DNA of 36,836 bases from Gammaproteobacteria bacterium (GTDB lineage: Bacteria > Pseudomonadota > Gammaproteobacteria > Steroidobacterales > Woeseiaceae). The notes under the pieces were generated by a model. That model did not search any database. It worked only from the letters and a program-made list of their open reading frames with translations, and had not been told where the DNA came from. Shown one piece after another: positions 8,314 through 15,278 of the stretch; the first letter of the stretch is position 1; every line of letters starts with the position of its first letter. The translations under genes and the position numbers were made by a program. Where the stretch lies: contig JAADHU010000046.1 of the NCBI GenBank assembly GCA_013151645.1, forward strand, positions 1 through 36,836, in the 5' to 3' direction.

Positions 8314-9287
8314 AACGAATAGTCTTTTTTTTCCTGTTTCTGTTCGTGACCCTCCTGTCGCTGTCAGCCTGCGATTCGTCATCGGAGACGCGCAGAGTTG
8401 TAGGGCAACTGGAGTCCGACCGAATCGAACTCACGGCCGACTATGCCGAACCGATCATTGAACGACGGGTGCGTGAAGGGGAGGCGGTCGTGGCCGGTCA
8501 GTTGCTCTTGCGGCAGGACGACAGTCGTATTGTGGCTCAATTGGCGAAGGCCGATGCGGCAATGGAGCAGGCCCAGGCGCGACTGGATGAACTGATACGC
8601 GGACCCAGGGAAGAACAGATTCTGGCAGAGCGCGCGAATGTTGTCGGTGCGCAACGCGAACTGGAGTTCCGCCAGATCGAATACGAGCGAGCCGTCGAGG
8701 TCCATGAGCGACAACTCGCATCACCCGAATCAAGAGATCGTGCCAAGGCGGCGCTCGATGCGGCACGCGCCAGTCTTGAACTTCGCGAAGCACGCCTCAA
8801 GGAGTTGCTCACAGGAACGACAGTCGAGGAACTTCGGCAGGCTGAAAGTACGCTCAGGCAAACGCAAGCCGCCGTATCCATCCTCGTCGTCGAGCAGGGC
8901 CGCCACCGGTTCGTCGCGCCGGTCGACGGCATCGTTGACAGCATTCTGTTCGAAACCGGAGAACGTCCGGGACTGGGTCAGCCGGCCATCATCATGCTGG
9001 GCGGATCGCAGCCCTTCGTACGTGTCTATGTGCAGGAAGAAATGCGCGTCTCGATCACGCCCGGCACGCGCGCGCGGATTTTTGTCGACGGCCTCGAAAC
9101 ACCGCTCGATGGCCGCGTGCGCTGGATCGCGAGTGAAGCAGCGTTTACGCCCTATTTTTCCCTGACCGAACATGATCGGGGCCGCCTCACATTCTTTGCC
9201 AAGATCGATCTCCTGGTCGAGCGCGACCGGCTCCCCGACGGCGTGCCGGTCGAGGTGGAGTTTCTGCCCGGGACCGAGGATCGTTAG
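8310..9287 (+). CDS. HlyD/YbhG-like membrane-fusion lipoprotein of an ABC exporter
   Basis: This is a 325-residue periplasmic adaptor. A hydrophobic leader ends in a lipobox (LSAC), so the mature protein should start at Cys21 and be lipid-anchored. The lipoyl-like halves flank a long helical hairpin (about 75-190, rich in Ala, Glu, Arg and Gln heptads). HRFVAPVDGIVDSILFETGERP is the returning barrel/lipoyl segment, and FSLTEHDRGRLTFFAKIDL near the end is characteristic of the YbhG branch. It starts at ATG 8310, overlapping the tetR stop by 4 bases, and ends one base before the GTG of the ATPase gene. It should link the inner-membrane ABC transporter to an outer-membrane channel; no TolC homologue is in the window. 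Confidence 0.9.
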   Translation: MKRIVFFFLFLFVTLLSLSACDSSSETRRVVGQLESDRIELTADYAEPIIERRVREGEAVVAGQLLLRQDDSRIVAQLAKADAAMEQAQARLDELIRGPREEQILAERANVVGAQRELEFRQIEYERAVEVHERQLASPESRDRAKAALDAARASLELREARLKELLTGTTVEELRQAESTLRQTQAAVSILVVEQGRHRFVAPVDGIVDSILFETGERPGLGQPAIIMLGGSQPFVRVYVQEEMRVSITPGTRARIFVDGLETPLDGRVRWIASEAAFTPYFSLTEHDRGRLTFFAKIDLLVERDRLPDGVPVEVEFLPGTEDR

Positions 9288-9288
9288 C

Positions 9289-10242
9289 GTGTCAGCCGAT
9301 CAGGAATTTGCTATCCGTGCCCGCAATCTGACCAAGGCGTTCGGTAGTCTAGTTGCCGTCGATCACCTCAATCTGGACGTGCCGAAATCTCGTATCTACG
9401 GCTTCCTGGGCCCCAATGGATCGGGCAAATCGACCACCATTCGTATGCTCTGCGGCCTGCTGACGCCCACCGAGGGTACGGCGACCGTACTCGGCATCGA
9501 TGTTCCTGGTGACGTCGATGAACTGAAGCCGAGGATCGGCTACATGACGCAGAAATTTTCGCTGTACACCGACCTTACAACGCGGGAAAACCTCGAGTTT
9601 ATCGCCGATATCTACACGCTGAGCCGCGCTGTACGCAAGCAGCGCATTGAAGAGCTGCTCGAACAATACGATCTGGGCGCGCAACAGCGGCAATTCGCCG
9701 GAACGATGAGCGGCGGCCAAAAGCAGCGCCTGGCACTAGCCTGCGCGGTGTTACACAAACCCGAGTTGTTATTGCTCGACGAGCCAACCAGCGCAGTTGA
9801 TCCAAGCAGCCGGCGTGATTTCTGGGCGAAGTTGTTTCGGCTGGCGGATGCGGGAACCACGATCCTGGTATCCACCCATTACATGGACGAGGCGGAACGC
9901 TGTCATCGACTGGCCATCCTCGACAAGGGCGTCAAGGTCGCTGACGGGACACCCGGCGATCTCCAGGCCAATACTGGTATGACGATTGTCGAAGTGCTGG
10001 CCAGTAGCCCGTACTCGGCGCAGGGTCTTTTAAGCCGCCTCCCCGAGGTAGCCAGCGTGACGCAACTGGGTGTGCGGCTTCGGGTACTTGTTCCGGAATC
10101 CGTTCGCCAGCCTCTCGACCTTATCCAGGCGGCTTTGCACGCCGGCGATATCAGTGCAGAAACCAACATCGTCGCGGCGTCACTGGAAGATGTATTCGTC
10201 GCCGTCACACAGAAGAACACGCTGCAGGAGCATACAACGTGA
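9289..10242 (+). CDS. ABC exporter ATP-binding protein
   Basis: This 317-residue ATPase powers the exporter. Walker A is GPNGSGKST, the signature motif is SGGQKQRLALA, Walker B is LLLLDEPTSAVDP, and the switch His is in VSTHYMDEAERC. A C-terminal extension of about 90 residues is typical of drug-export (DrrA/YbhF-like) ATPases. The frame is open further upstream, but the start is taken as GTG 9289, one base after the membrane-fusion stop; an upstream start would lie inside that gene. It overlaps the permease gene by 4 bases (GTGA). E. coli YbhF has two fused ATPase domains; this one has a single domain, so it must act as a dimer. Confidence 0.92.
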   Translation: MSADQEFAIRARNLTKAFGSLVAVDHLNLDVPKSRIYGFLGPNGSGKSTTIRMLCGLLTPTEGTATVLGIDVPGDVDELKPRIGYMTQKFSLYTDLTTRENLEFIADIYTLSRAVRKQRIEELLEQYDLGAQQRQFAGTMSGGQKQRLALACAVLHKPELLLLDEPTSAVDPSSRRDFWAKLFRLADAGTTILVSTHYMDEAERCHRLAILDKGVKVADGTPGDLQANTGMTIVEVLASSPYSAQGLLSRLPEVASVTQLGVRLRVLVPESVRQPLDLIQAALHAGDISAETNIVAASLEDVFVAVTQKNTLQEHTT

Positions 10243-11336
10243 TCTCTGCACGACGCCTCGTCGCCGTTATGCGAAAAGAAGTACGACAACTCCGCCGTGA
10301 TCGAATTTCCCTGGGCATGATCATCGGTATTCCGATCGGACAGATGTTGTTGTTCGGTTATGCAATAAACACGGATGTTCGGCACCTGAATGCTGCTGTT
10401 GCCGATCAGGCCGGCACCCACCTGGCACGGCAATTCATTGCTGAACTGGAGCAAACGCAAATTGTCGATATCCGCCTTGAAGTCGCTACGCCGAAACAAC
10501 TGGAAGACCTGCTGCGCGTCGGCAGGATTTCGGTGGGCATATACCTGCCACCCGACTTCGACCGTCGCGCAATCGACCCGCAAAGACCCGCCGCCCACCT
10601 GCTGGTGGACGGGGCCGATCCGACCATTCTTGGCGTCGCCAACCAGTTGACAAACATGCCGTTCGGCTTTGATTCATCCGCTTCGTCACCGCGCACGCGC
10701 TCACTCGAAGTCCGCCCCTACTACAACCCGGAAAGACGCACGGCCGTTAACATCGTTCCCGGTCTGATTGGCATCATCCTCACGTTTACAATGATGCTGT
10801 TTACCGCTGTCGCTATCGTGCGTGAGCGCGAACAGGGAAACCTGGAGTTACTGATCAACACGCCGGTCAGTTCGCTGGAGTTGATGGTTGGCAAGATCGT
10901 TCCGTATGTCGTCATCGGGCTTCTGCAGCTCGGGCTGATCGTCACGGTAGGGTGGCTGTTATTCAAGGTGCCTATTCGTGGCAGCATTGCAGACCTGTAC
11001 ATCGCCTCATTCTTTTTCATCGCCGCGAACCTGGCGCTCGGCCTGTTTATTTCGTCCGTCGCGCGAACGCAATTCCAGGCGATGCAGATCACCATTTTTA
11101 TCTTGCTGCCATCAATACTGTTATCCGGATTCATGTTCCCGTTCGAGGGCATGCCGGCCTTTGCCCAGTACCTGGGGGAAATCCTGCCGACAACACATTT
11201 CATCCGCCTGACCCGCGGCATCATGCTGCGCGATGCAGCACTTTTCGAGATGCGTGGCGAACTGCTGGCGCTAAGCGTTTTTACCGTCATCGCGATGTCG
11301 GCCGCTGTCAAGCGCTTTACCCGGCGACTTGACTAG
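10239..11336 (+). CDS. ABC-2 type exporter permease
   Basis: This is a 365-residue inner-membrane protein. One N-terminal membrane helix (about 25-45) is followed by a large periplasmic domain (about 45-165). Five or six more helices come after it, including VPGLIGIILTFTMMLFTAVAIV and the ABC-2 segment REREQGNLELLINTPVSSLELMVGK. LPTTHFIRLTRGIMLRDA near the end is typical of the YbhS/YbhR family. The start is GTG 10239, overlapping the ATPase stop. Only one permease is present where E. coli has YbhS and YbhR, so a homodimeric channel is inferred. Substrates of this family are drugs, dyes or cations; none can be named here. Confidence 0.92.
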   Translation: MISARRLVAVMRKEVRQLRRDRISLGMIIGIPIGQMLLFGYAINTDVRHLNAAVADQAGTHLARQFIAELEQTQIVDIRLEVATPKQLEDLLRVGRISVGIYLPPDFDRRAIDPQRPAAHLLVDGADPTILGVANQLTNMPFGFDSSASSPRTRSLEVRPYYNPERRTAVNIVPGLIGIILTFTMMLFTAVAIVREREQGNLELLINTPVSSLELMVGKIVPYVVIGLLQLGLIVTVGWLLFKVPIRGSIADLYIASFFFIAANLALGLFISSVARTQFQAMQITIFILLPSILLSGFMFPFEGMPAFAQYLGEILPTTHFIRLTRGIMLRDAALFEMRGELLALSVFTVIAMSAAVKRFTRRLD

Positions 11337-11485
11337 CCCGGACCACGCCTGGCGATAGAATAAGGCCACCTACAGCGGCGTAAATGGTCGGCACCAACGC
11401 ATTCGTGATATAAATGCCAGCAACAACGGCACAATCAAGTCTCCGCAAGCAGGTTGATTCGGTCAGTATTGGGAATAGGATCGGG

Positions 11486-12100
11486 ATGACAGAAACATCG
11501 AAACAAAGATCCACCGTCTATGTCGTCGACGACGATCAGGCGATCCGGCATGCGATGGAGCTGTTGATGCGCTCGGTCGGCCTGGACTATGAGATTTTCC
11601 ACTCTGCCGACCAGTTTCTTGAGCGCTATACCGATGAGTTCGCCGGCTGCCTGGTTCTGGACATTCGAATGCCGGGCCTCGGTGGCCTGGAATTGCAACA
11701 GAAACTGCTTGAACTGGACAGCTCACTGCCGATTATTTTCATCACCGGTCACGGTGATGTACCCATGGCCGTTGAAGCAATGCAGAAAGGCGCCGTGGAT
11801 TTCATCCAGAAGCCGTTCCGTGACCAGGAATTGCTCGACCGAATCGGCGAAGCGCTCAAATCCGATCGGGAAATGCGTTCCGCAAGAGAAGAGAAGGCTG
11901 AGGTGTCGGCACGTCTCGAGAAGCTGACCAAACGTGAACATGAGGTCCTGGACCTGGTGGTCACCGGAAAGCCGAACAAAATTATTGCCTACGAACTTGG
12001 TGTCAGCCAGCGCACCGTCGAAATTCATCGCGCACGAGTCATGGAAAAAATGGAAGCCAAATCGCTGGCCGACCTGGTGCGGATGCATATGACGGCCTGA
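11486..12100 (+). CDS. FixJ-family (receiver + LuxR HTH) response regulator
   Basis: This is a 204-residue transcription regulator. The receiver domain (about 9-125) has the acidic pocket VVDDD, the phospho-acceptor Asp59 in LVLDIRMPG, a Thr/Gly switch in FITGHGDVPMAVEAM and the conserved Lys109 in FIQKPF. The C-terminal LuxR-type helix-turn-helix contains LTKREHEVLDLVVTGKPNKIIAYELGVSQRTVEIHRARVMEKM in two overlapping blocks. I chose ATG 11486, which has AATAGGA 5-6 bases upstream, over a start 24 codons earlier with no such site. No histidine kinase is adjacent. The hybrid kinase at 23828-25408 is a possible partner, since kinases of its type often work with FixJ-like regulators. Confidence 0.92.
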   Translation: MTETSKQRSTVYVVDDDQAIRHAMELLMRSVGLDYEIFHSADQFLERYTDEFAGCLVLDIRMPGLGGLELQQKLLELDSSLPIIFITGHGDVPMAVEAMQKGAVDFIQKPFRDQELLDRIGEALKSDREMRSAREEKAEVSARLEKLTKREHEVLDLVVTGKPNKIIAYELGVSQRTVEIHRARVMEKMEAKSLADLVRMHMTA

Positions 12101-12113
12101 ACATCGCCGATTG

Positions 12114-12467
12114 CTACCTGGCGTGGGCGCGAATATCCTCGTCAAGCTCCGCACAGTCAATGCATTCAAGCGCATACGGATAGACGCGCAATCGTCCCTC
12201 CCCTACCGGCGTATCGCATGCGGTGCAGATCCCGTAGATACCCGCATTCATGCGCTCCAGTACGGCGGTAATTTTGCCTAGTTCCTCCCGAGCTTCGTTA
12301 CCGAGCGCGTCGATAACCTCACTGTCTTCCAACTGCTTTGCCTGCTCTTCAGAATCCGATACCAGCCCGCGTCGCAAATTGTTGGTTATGCGTTCAAGGC
12401 GAGCCGTAAGCTCTGCCTTTCTCAGCTGCAAGTGCTGACGAAGATCTGTCTGCCATTCCTTATCCAC
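12114..12467 (-). CDS. Short DksA/TraR-type zinc-finger protein
   Basis: This is a 117-residue protein. A charged N-terminal coiled-coil half is followed by a four-Cys zinc finger (Cys81, Cys84, Cys102, Cys105), with ICTACDTPVGEGRLRVYP and ALECIDCAE forming the DksA/TraR C4 finger. Proteins of this family enter the RNA-polymerase secondary channel. Length is short of classical DksA (about 150) and the coiled-coil tip (SDSEEQ) lacks the canonical DxxDxA, so a DksA-like role in the stringent response is uncertain. I chose GTG 12467, preceded by GGGAG, because an in-frame upstream extension would read through the perfect hairpin at 12517-12567. It converges on the FixJ-type gene with a 13-bp gap. 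Confidence 0.85.
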   Translation of the reverse strand: MDKEWQTDLRQHLQLRKAELTARLERITNNLRRGLVSDSEEQAKQLEDSEVIDALGNEAREELGKITAVLERMNAGIYGICTACDTPVGEGRLRVYPYALECIDCAELDEDIRAHAR

Positions 12468-12516
12468 GTTGATCCGTCTCCCGTACCCCGCTACCCGTGT
12501 GGCAGCCTGTGAATGT

Positions 12517-12567
12517 CTGGCAGACTGTTGAAAATACCCTGGATGGTTTTTTTCAACAGTCTGCCAG
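12517..12567. repeat. Perfect 18-bp inverted repeat upstream of the DksA-like gene
   Basis: Arms 12517-12534 (CTGGCAGACTGTTGAAAA) and 12550-12567 are exact reverse complements around a 15-base loop. No T-run follows on either strand beyond the stem, so it is not a standard terminator. It lies 50-100 bp upstream of the DksA-like start and about 190 bp upstream of the stress-protein gene that diverges from it. It may be a small mobile remnant (MITE-like ends) or a regulatory hairpin. The rest of 12468-12753 shows only a possible -10 (TATAAG, 12711-12716) for the stress-protein gene. Confidence 0.75.
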
Positions 12568-12753
12568 TTACCGCATTGCGCTATTTTACCGATCGCAGCC
12601 CAACCACCGAAATCCGTACATGCACCTACGCAAGAAAACATACGTAAATGCCGCTATGCGCTAAGCAACAGGTCGTATAGCCATCACCACGAGTTGCTCA
12701 TACGATCTACTATAAGTATTGACCAGCAACGTACTCTCACGGTAGGAACCGAC

Positions 12754-13716
12754 ATGCACAAAATATCGCAAATCCTGTGTGTCATCGACCCGACAGCAGA
12801 TGATCAGCCCGCCATGCAACGCGCCGCCTGGCTTGCAAAGAGCGTGAGTGCCGAACTTGAGCTTTTTGTGTGCTATTACAACGAATACCTGAGCGGCGAC
12901 CGACTGTTTGATTCACCCTCTCTGGAAAAGGCCCGCAGCGAGGTGATCGCCGGTTACGAAAAACACCTCGACGAACTGGCGGAACCGTTGCGGCAAGCGG
13001 GGTTGGTGGTTCGTACCAAGGCGGTCTGGGATCACCCGCTTTACCAAGGCGTCATACGCCGGGCCAATGCCATCGGCGCGGACATGGTTTTTAAGGACAC
13101 CCATCACCATTCCGTCGTTTCGCGGGCATTGCTGACGAATACCGACTGGAACCTGATCAGAACCTGCCCGGTACCCCTGTGGCTGGCCAAGCCGGGGGAA
13201 CTTCCGGAAAAACCGATTTTTCTGGCGGCGATCGACCCATTGAACGAGCATGACAAACCGGCGGCGCTGGATGATGAAATTCTGGTCCTGTCAAAAATAC
13301 TTGCGCAAAAGACCGATGCAGAAATTCGCGCATTTCACTCCTACGATCCGCGCATTGCCGTCGCCACGGCGACCGCCAATGCCTATATTCCCGTATCGCT
13401 GCCTTTCGACGAGATTGAAGAACAGATGCGTGAACAACATGAAAAGCGGTTCAGCGAGATCACCGAATTTCACGGCATTGACGAAGATAAAGCGCATTTG
13501 ATTGCCGGGCTGACTCACGAAGAATTGCCGCAGCTGGCGGCGGAACTGAAGGCGACAGTGGTCGTCATGGGCGCTGTTGCCAGAAATCGATGGAAACGCC
13601 TCTTCATCGGCGCTACCGCCGAACGGACGCTGGATCATCTTCCCTGCGACCTGCTGATCGTGAAACCGGACTGGTTCAAAACCCCCGTTGACCTGGACCA
13701 GGAGGAAGCGGCCTAG
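12754..13716 (+). CDS. Tandem-domain universal stress protein (UspE-like)
   Basis: This is a 320-residue cytoplasmic protein with two Usp domains in a row (about 1-150 and 155-310), the layout and length of E. coli UspE (316). Domain 1 opens with ISQILCVIDPTADDQPAM. Domain 2 ends with VVVMGAVARNRWKRLFIGAT and AERTLDHLPCDLLIVKP, close to the G-2x-G-9x-G nucleotide loop of the family. I chose ATG 12754 because AGGAA lies 6 bases ahead; the in-frame TTG 20 codons earlier has no such site. Homologues are induced in stationary phase and stress. It is monocistronic and closed by a strong terminator. Confidence 0.92.
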   Translation: MHKISQILCVIDPTADDQPAMQRAAWLAKSVSAELELFVCYYNEYLSGDRLFDSPSLEKARSEVIAGYEKHLDELAEPLRQAGLVVRTKAVWDHPLYQGVIRRANAIGADMVFKDTHHHSVVSRALLTNTDWNLIRTCPVPLWLAKPGELPEKPIFLAAIDPLNEHDKPAALDDEILVLSKILAQKTDAEIRAFHSYDPRIAVATATANAYIPVSLPFDEIEEQMREQHEKRFSEITEFHGIDEDKAHLIAGLTHEELPQLAAELKATVVVMGAVARNRWKRLFIGATAERTLDHLPCDLLIVKPDWFKTPVDLDQEEAA

Positions 13717-13772
13717 CCTGGAAAAACCTGTTTTGTAATGGCCATCCCTCCCCCCTATATCGATGGCCGGAA

Positions 13773-13804
13773 CCGGCACAGCCCCCCTGTGCCGGTTTTT
13801 TTTT
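13773..13804 (+). terminator. Rho-independent terminator of the stress-protein gene
   Basis: A GC-rich stem CCGGCACAG / CTGTGCCGG (13773-13781 / 13787-13795) with a CCCCC loop is followed at once by nine T residues (13796-13804). This is the clearest intrinsic terminator in the window. The following DNA to about 13940 shows no gene or motif that I recognise. Confidence 0.95.
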
Positions 13805-13953
13805 GCCCGTGGAACGCTAGCCGCAAACACCTCGAGGTATTATCTGCGCGTCGCCAGTCGCTGCTACAGCCATCTCTGGTAGGCTTGGCGTCAACCTGAC
13901 CCGGGTATCGTCCGCGGAGCATCAGCGGCCTCTACGGCTACGGGAGGTATTCA

Positions 13954-14013
13954 ATGAGCAAGCACGCGATTGGGGCGTATAGCAATCAATTAGGGAGGCA
14001 AACGTGCGCATAA
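13954..14013 (+). CDS. Possible 19-residue leader peptide before the FAD oxidoreductase
   Basis: A short frame, MSKHAIGAYSNQLGRQTCA, has a textbook GGGAGG site (13942-13947) seven bases before its ATG. Its stop (14011-14013) overlaps the first codons of the oxidoreductase gene at 14004, whose own GGGAGG lies inside the short frame. This layout would couple translation of the downstream gene to the leader. There is no run of one amino acid that would suggest attenuation. It may be chance; conservation would decide. Confidence 0.35.
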   Translation: MSKHAIGAYSNQLGRQTCA

Positions 14014-15152
14014 CAGGAAAACCGTCCAGACGAAATGTACTTAAGTCCTTAGCGAGCGTTACCGCGATTGCGTCACTTGGCGGATGCGCCACAGCGATGA
14101 CCAAGAGTGCCGGCTATGCCCGCCCATTGTCACGCAAGCCCTTTGTCGCACCGCGCATTTCGCACGATCGCATCGTGCGTGTCATTACCGGATTACGACC
14201 GTTTCGCCCGCAGGGCTTCGTCGTAAAACGCGAACAATTTGATGACAAGACCGTCATTCATAACTACGGCCACGGTGGTGGTGGCATCACGCTTTCATGG
14301 GGCTCGTCTGCCCTGGCAGTACGAGAGTCCATGGGAATGACCATTGGCGAAGCGGCCGTGGTCGGCGGTGGAATAATGGGTTTAACCACTGCTCGCTTAC
14401 TACAGGATGCCGGCTGGCAGGTCACCATCTATACCCGTGACGTTTCGCGGCACGCAACCTCCAATGTGGGTGCCGGACAATGGGGACCGACCAGCGTCTT
14501 CGAAGAAGGTGTCGCCTCAAAAGCGTTTGAAGGACAATACAAGTTTGCGGCCCGAATCGCGCATCACGCTTTTCAAAACCTGAGTGGCAATCCCAACTAC
14601 GGCATATCCTTCGCCGAAAACTACTTTTTGGGCCACGAACCCCAGGAAGACTCCTATTATTTGCGCGAGCTGCCGGAATTATTCACCTCTGTCGCTCATC
14701 TCGAACCGCACGAACATCCGTTTCCGGTTCCGTACGTCAAGCGCATGGTCTCAATGCTGATCCAGCCAGCAACGTTCTTACGTCGTATCCGTGACGATTT
14801 TTACCTCGCCGGCGGCAAAATGGTCGTGCGGAATTTCGCCAACCGATCCGAGATATTGTCACTCGGGGAAACCGCTATCTTCAACTGCACGGGACTCGGC
14901 GCCAAAGCACTTTTCGACGATGAAAACCTGGTGCCGATTAAAGGGCAATTGGTTTTTATGCAACCCGATCCCGCGATCGATTACCTGACCATCGGTGGCG
15001 GCACTGGCGTGACCTACATGTTCCCGCGCAGAGGGGAGATTCTGCTGGGCGGCTCCTATCAGCTCAACGACTGGACTACACACGTGGAAGCGGATGTGAC
15101 GGACAGAATTATCACCGACAACAAAGCGATCTTCGATAATATGCGCGTGTGA
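14004..15152 (+). CDS. Tat-exported FAD oxidoreductase with circularly permuted D-amino-acid-oxidase fold
   Basis: This is a 382-residue protein. The N-terminus has a twin-arginine motif (SRRNVLK, 8-14), a hydrophobic stretch and a lipobox (LGGC, Cys28), so it should be exported folded with FAD and lipid-anchored. Residues 57-105 hold RVITGLRPFRPQGFVV and HNYGHGGGGITLSWG. These are the segments that form the C-terminal end of D-amino-acid and D-aspartate oxidases (GLRPxRP substrate-binding Arg, HNYGHGG FAD/active-site loop). Only afterwards, at 117-126, comes the FAD Rossmann motif AVVGGGIMGL, which normally starts such proteins. The chain then ends after LLGGSYQLNDW, just before where the GLRPxRP part would normally follow. 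The order of the halves is thus swapped, not truncated. The start is GTG 14004 with GGGAGG upstream. The likely reaction is oxidation of a D-amino acid or other amine in the periplasm, to keto acid, ammonia and H2O2; the substrate is unknown. Confidence 0.88.
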   Translation: MRITGKPSRRNVLKSLASVTAIASLGGCATAMTKSAGYARPLSRKPFVAPRISHDRIVRVITGLRPFRPQGFVVKREQFDDKTVIHNYGHGGGGITLSWGSSALAVRESMGMTIGEAAVVGGGIMGLTTARLLQDAGWQVTIYTRDVSRHATSNVGAGQWGPTSVFEEGVASKAFEGQYKFAARIAHHAFQNLSGNPNYGISFAENYFLGHEPQEDSYYLRELPELFTSVAHLEPHEHPFPVPYVKRMVSMLIQPATFLRRIRDDFYLAGGKMVVRNFANRSEILSLGETAIFNCTGLGAKALFDDENLVPIKGQLVFMQPDPAIDYLTIGGGTGVTYMFPRRGEILLGGSYQLNDWTTHVEADVTDRIITDNKAIFDNMRV

Positions 15153-15278
15153 TCCGGTGCGCCGCCGGTCTGCGGCTCGCCCGCCCCCCGCGGCAGGCAA
15201 CGCTTGCCTGGCGGCGGCCTTGCGGACATGCGGGACTCACCGAGCTGAAACGCAATCAGAAGACACAGCGATACGACT
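15153..15278. other. GC-rich intergenic stretch with a small hairpin
   Basis: Between the oxidoreductase and the M50 gene the sequence becomes very GC-rich (15165-15230). It contains a perfect 7-bp hairpin CAGGCAA / TTGCCTG (15194-15200 / 15204-15210) without a T-run. No start or domain is visible. It may attenuate readthrough between the two genes. Confidence 0.5.

Noticed and set aside
9172-9288. Longer N-terminus of the ABC ATPase beginning at 9172
   Set aside because: The extra 39 codons lie within the membrane-fusion gene in another frame and have no ATPase similarity; GTG 9289 fits the operon spacing.
12468-12641. 58-codon upstream extension of the DksA-like protein
   Set aside because: It would translate through the perfect 18-bp hairpin and has no similarity to the family, while GTG 12467 has a ribosome-binding site.
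14004-15152. The oxidoreductase as a 3'-truncated pseudogene
   Set aside because: The missing C-terminal motifs are present at the N-terminus with a good start and export signal, so permutation explains the layout better than truncation.
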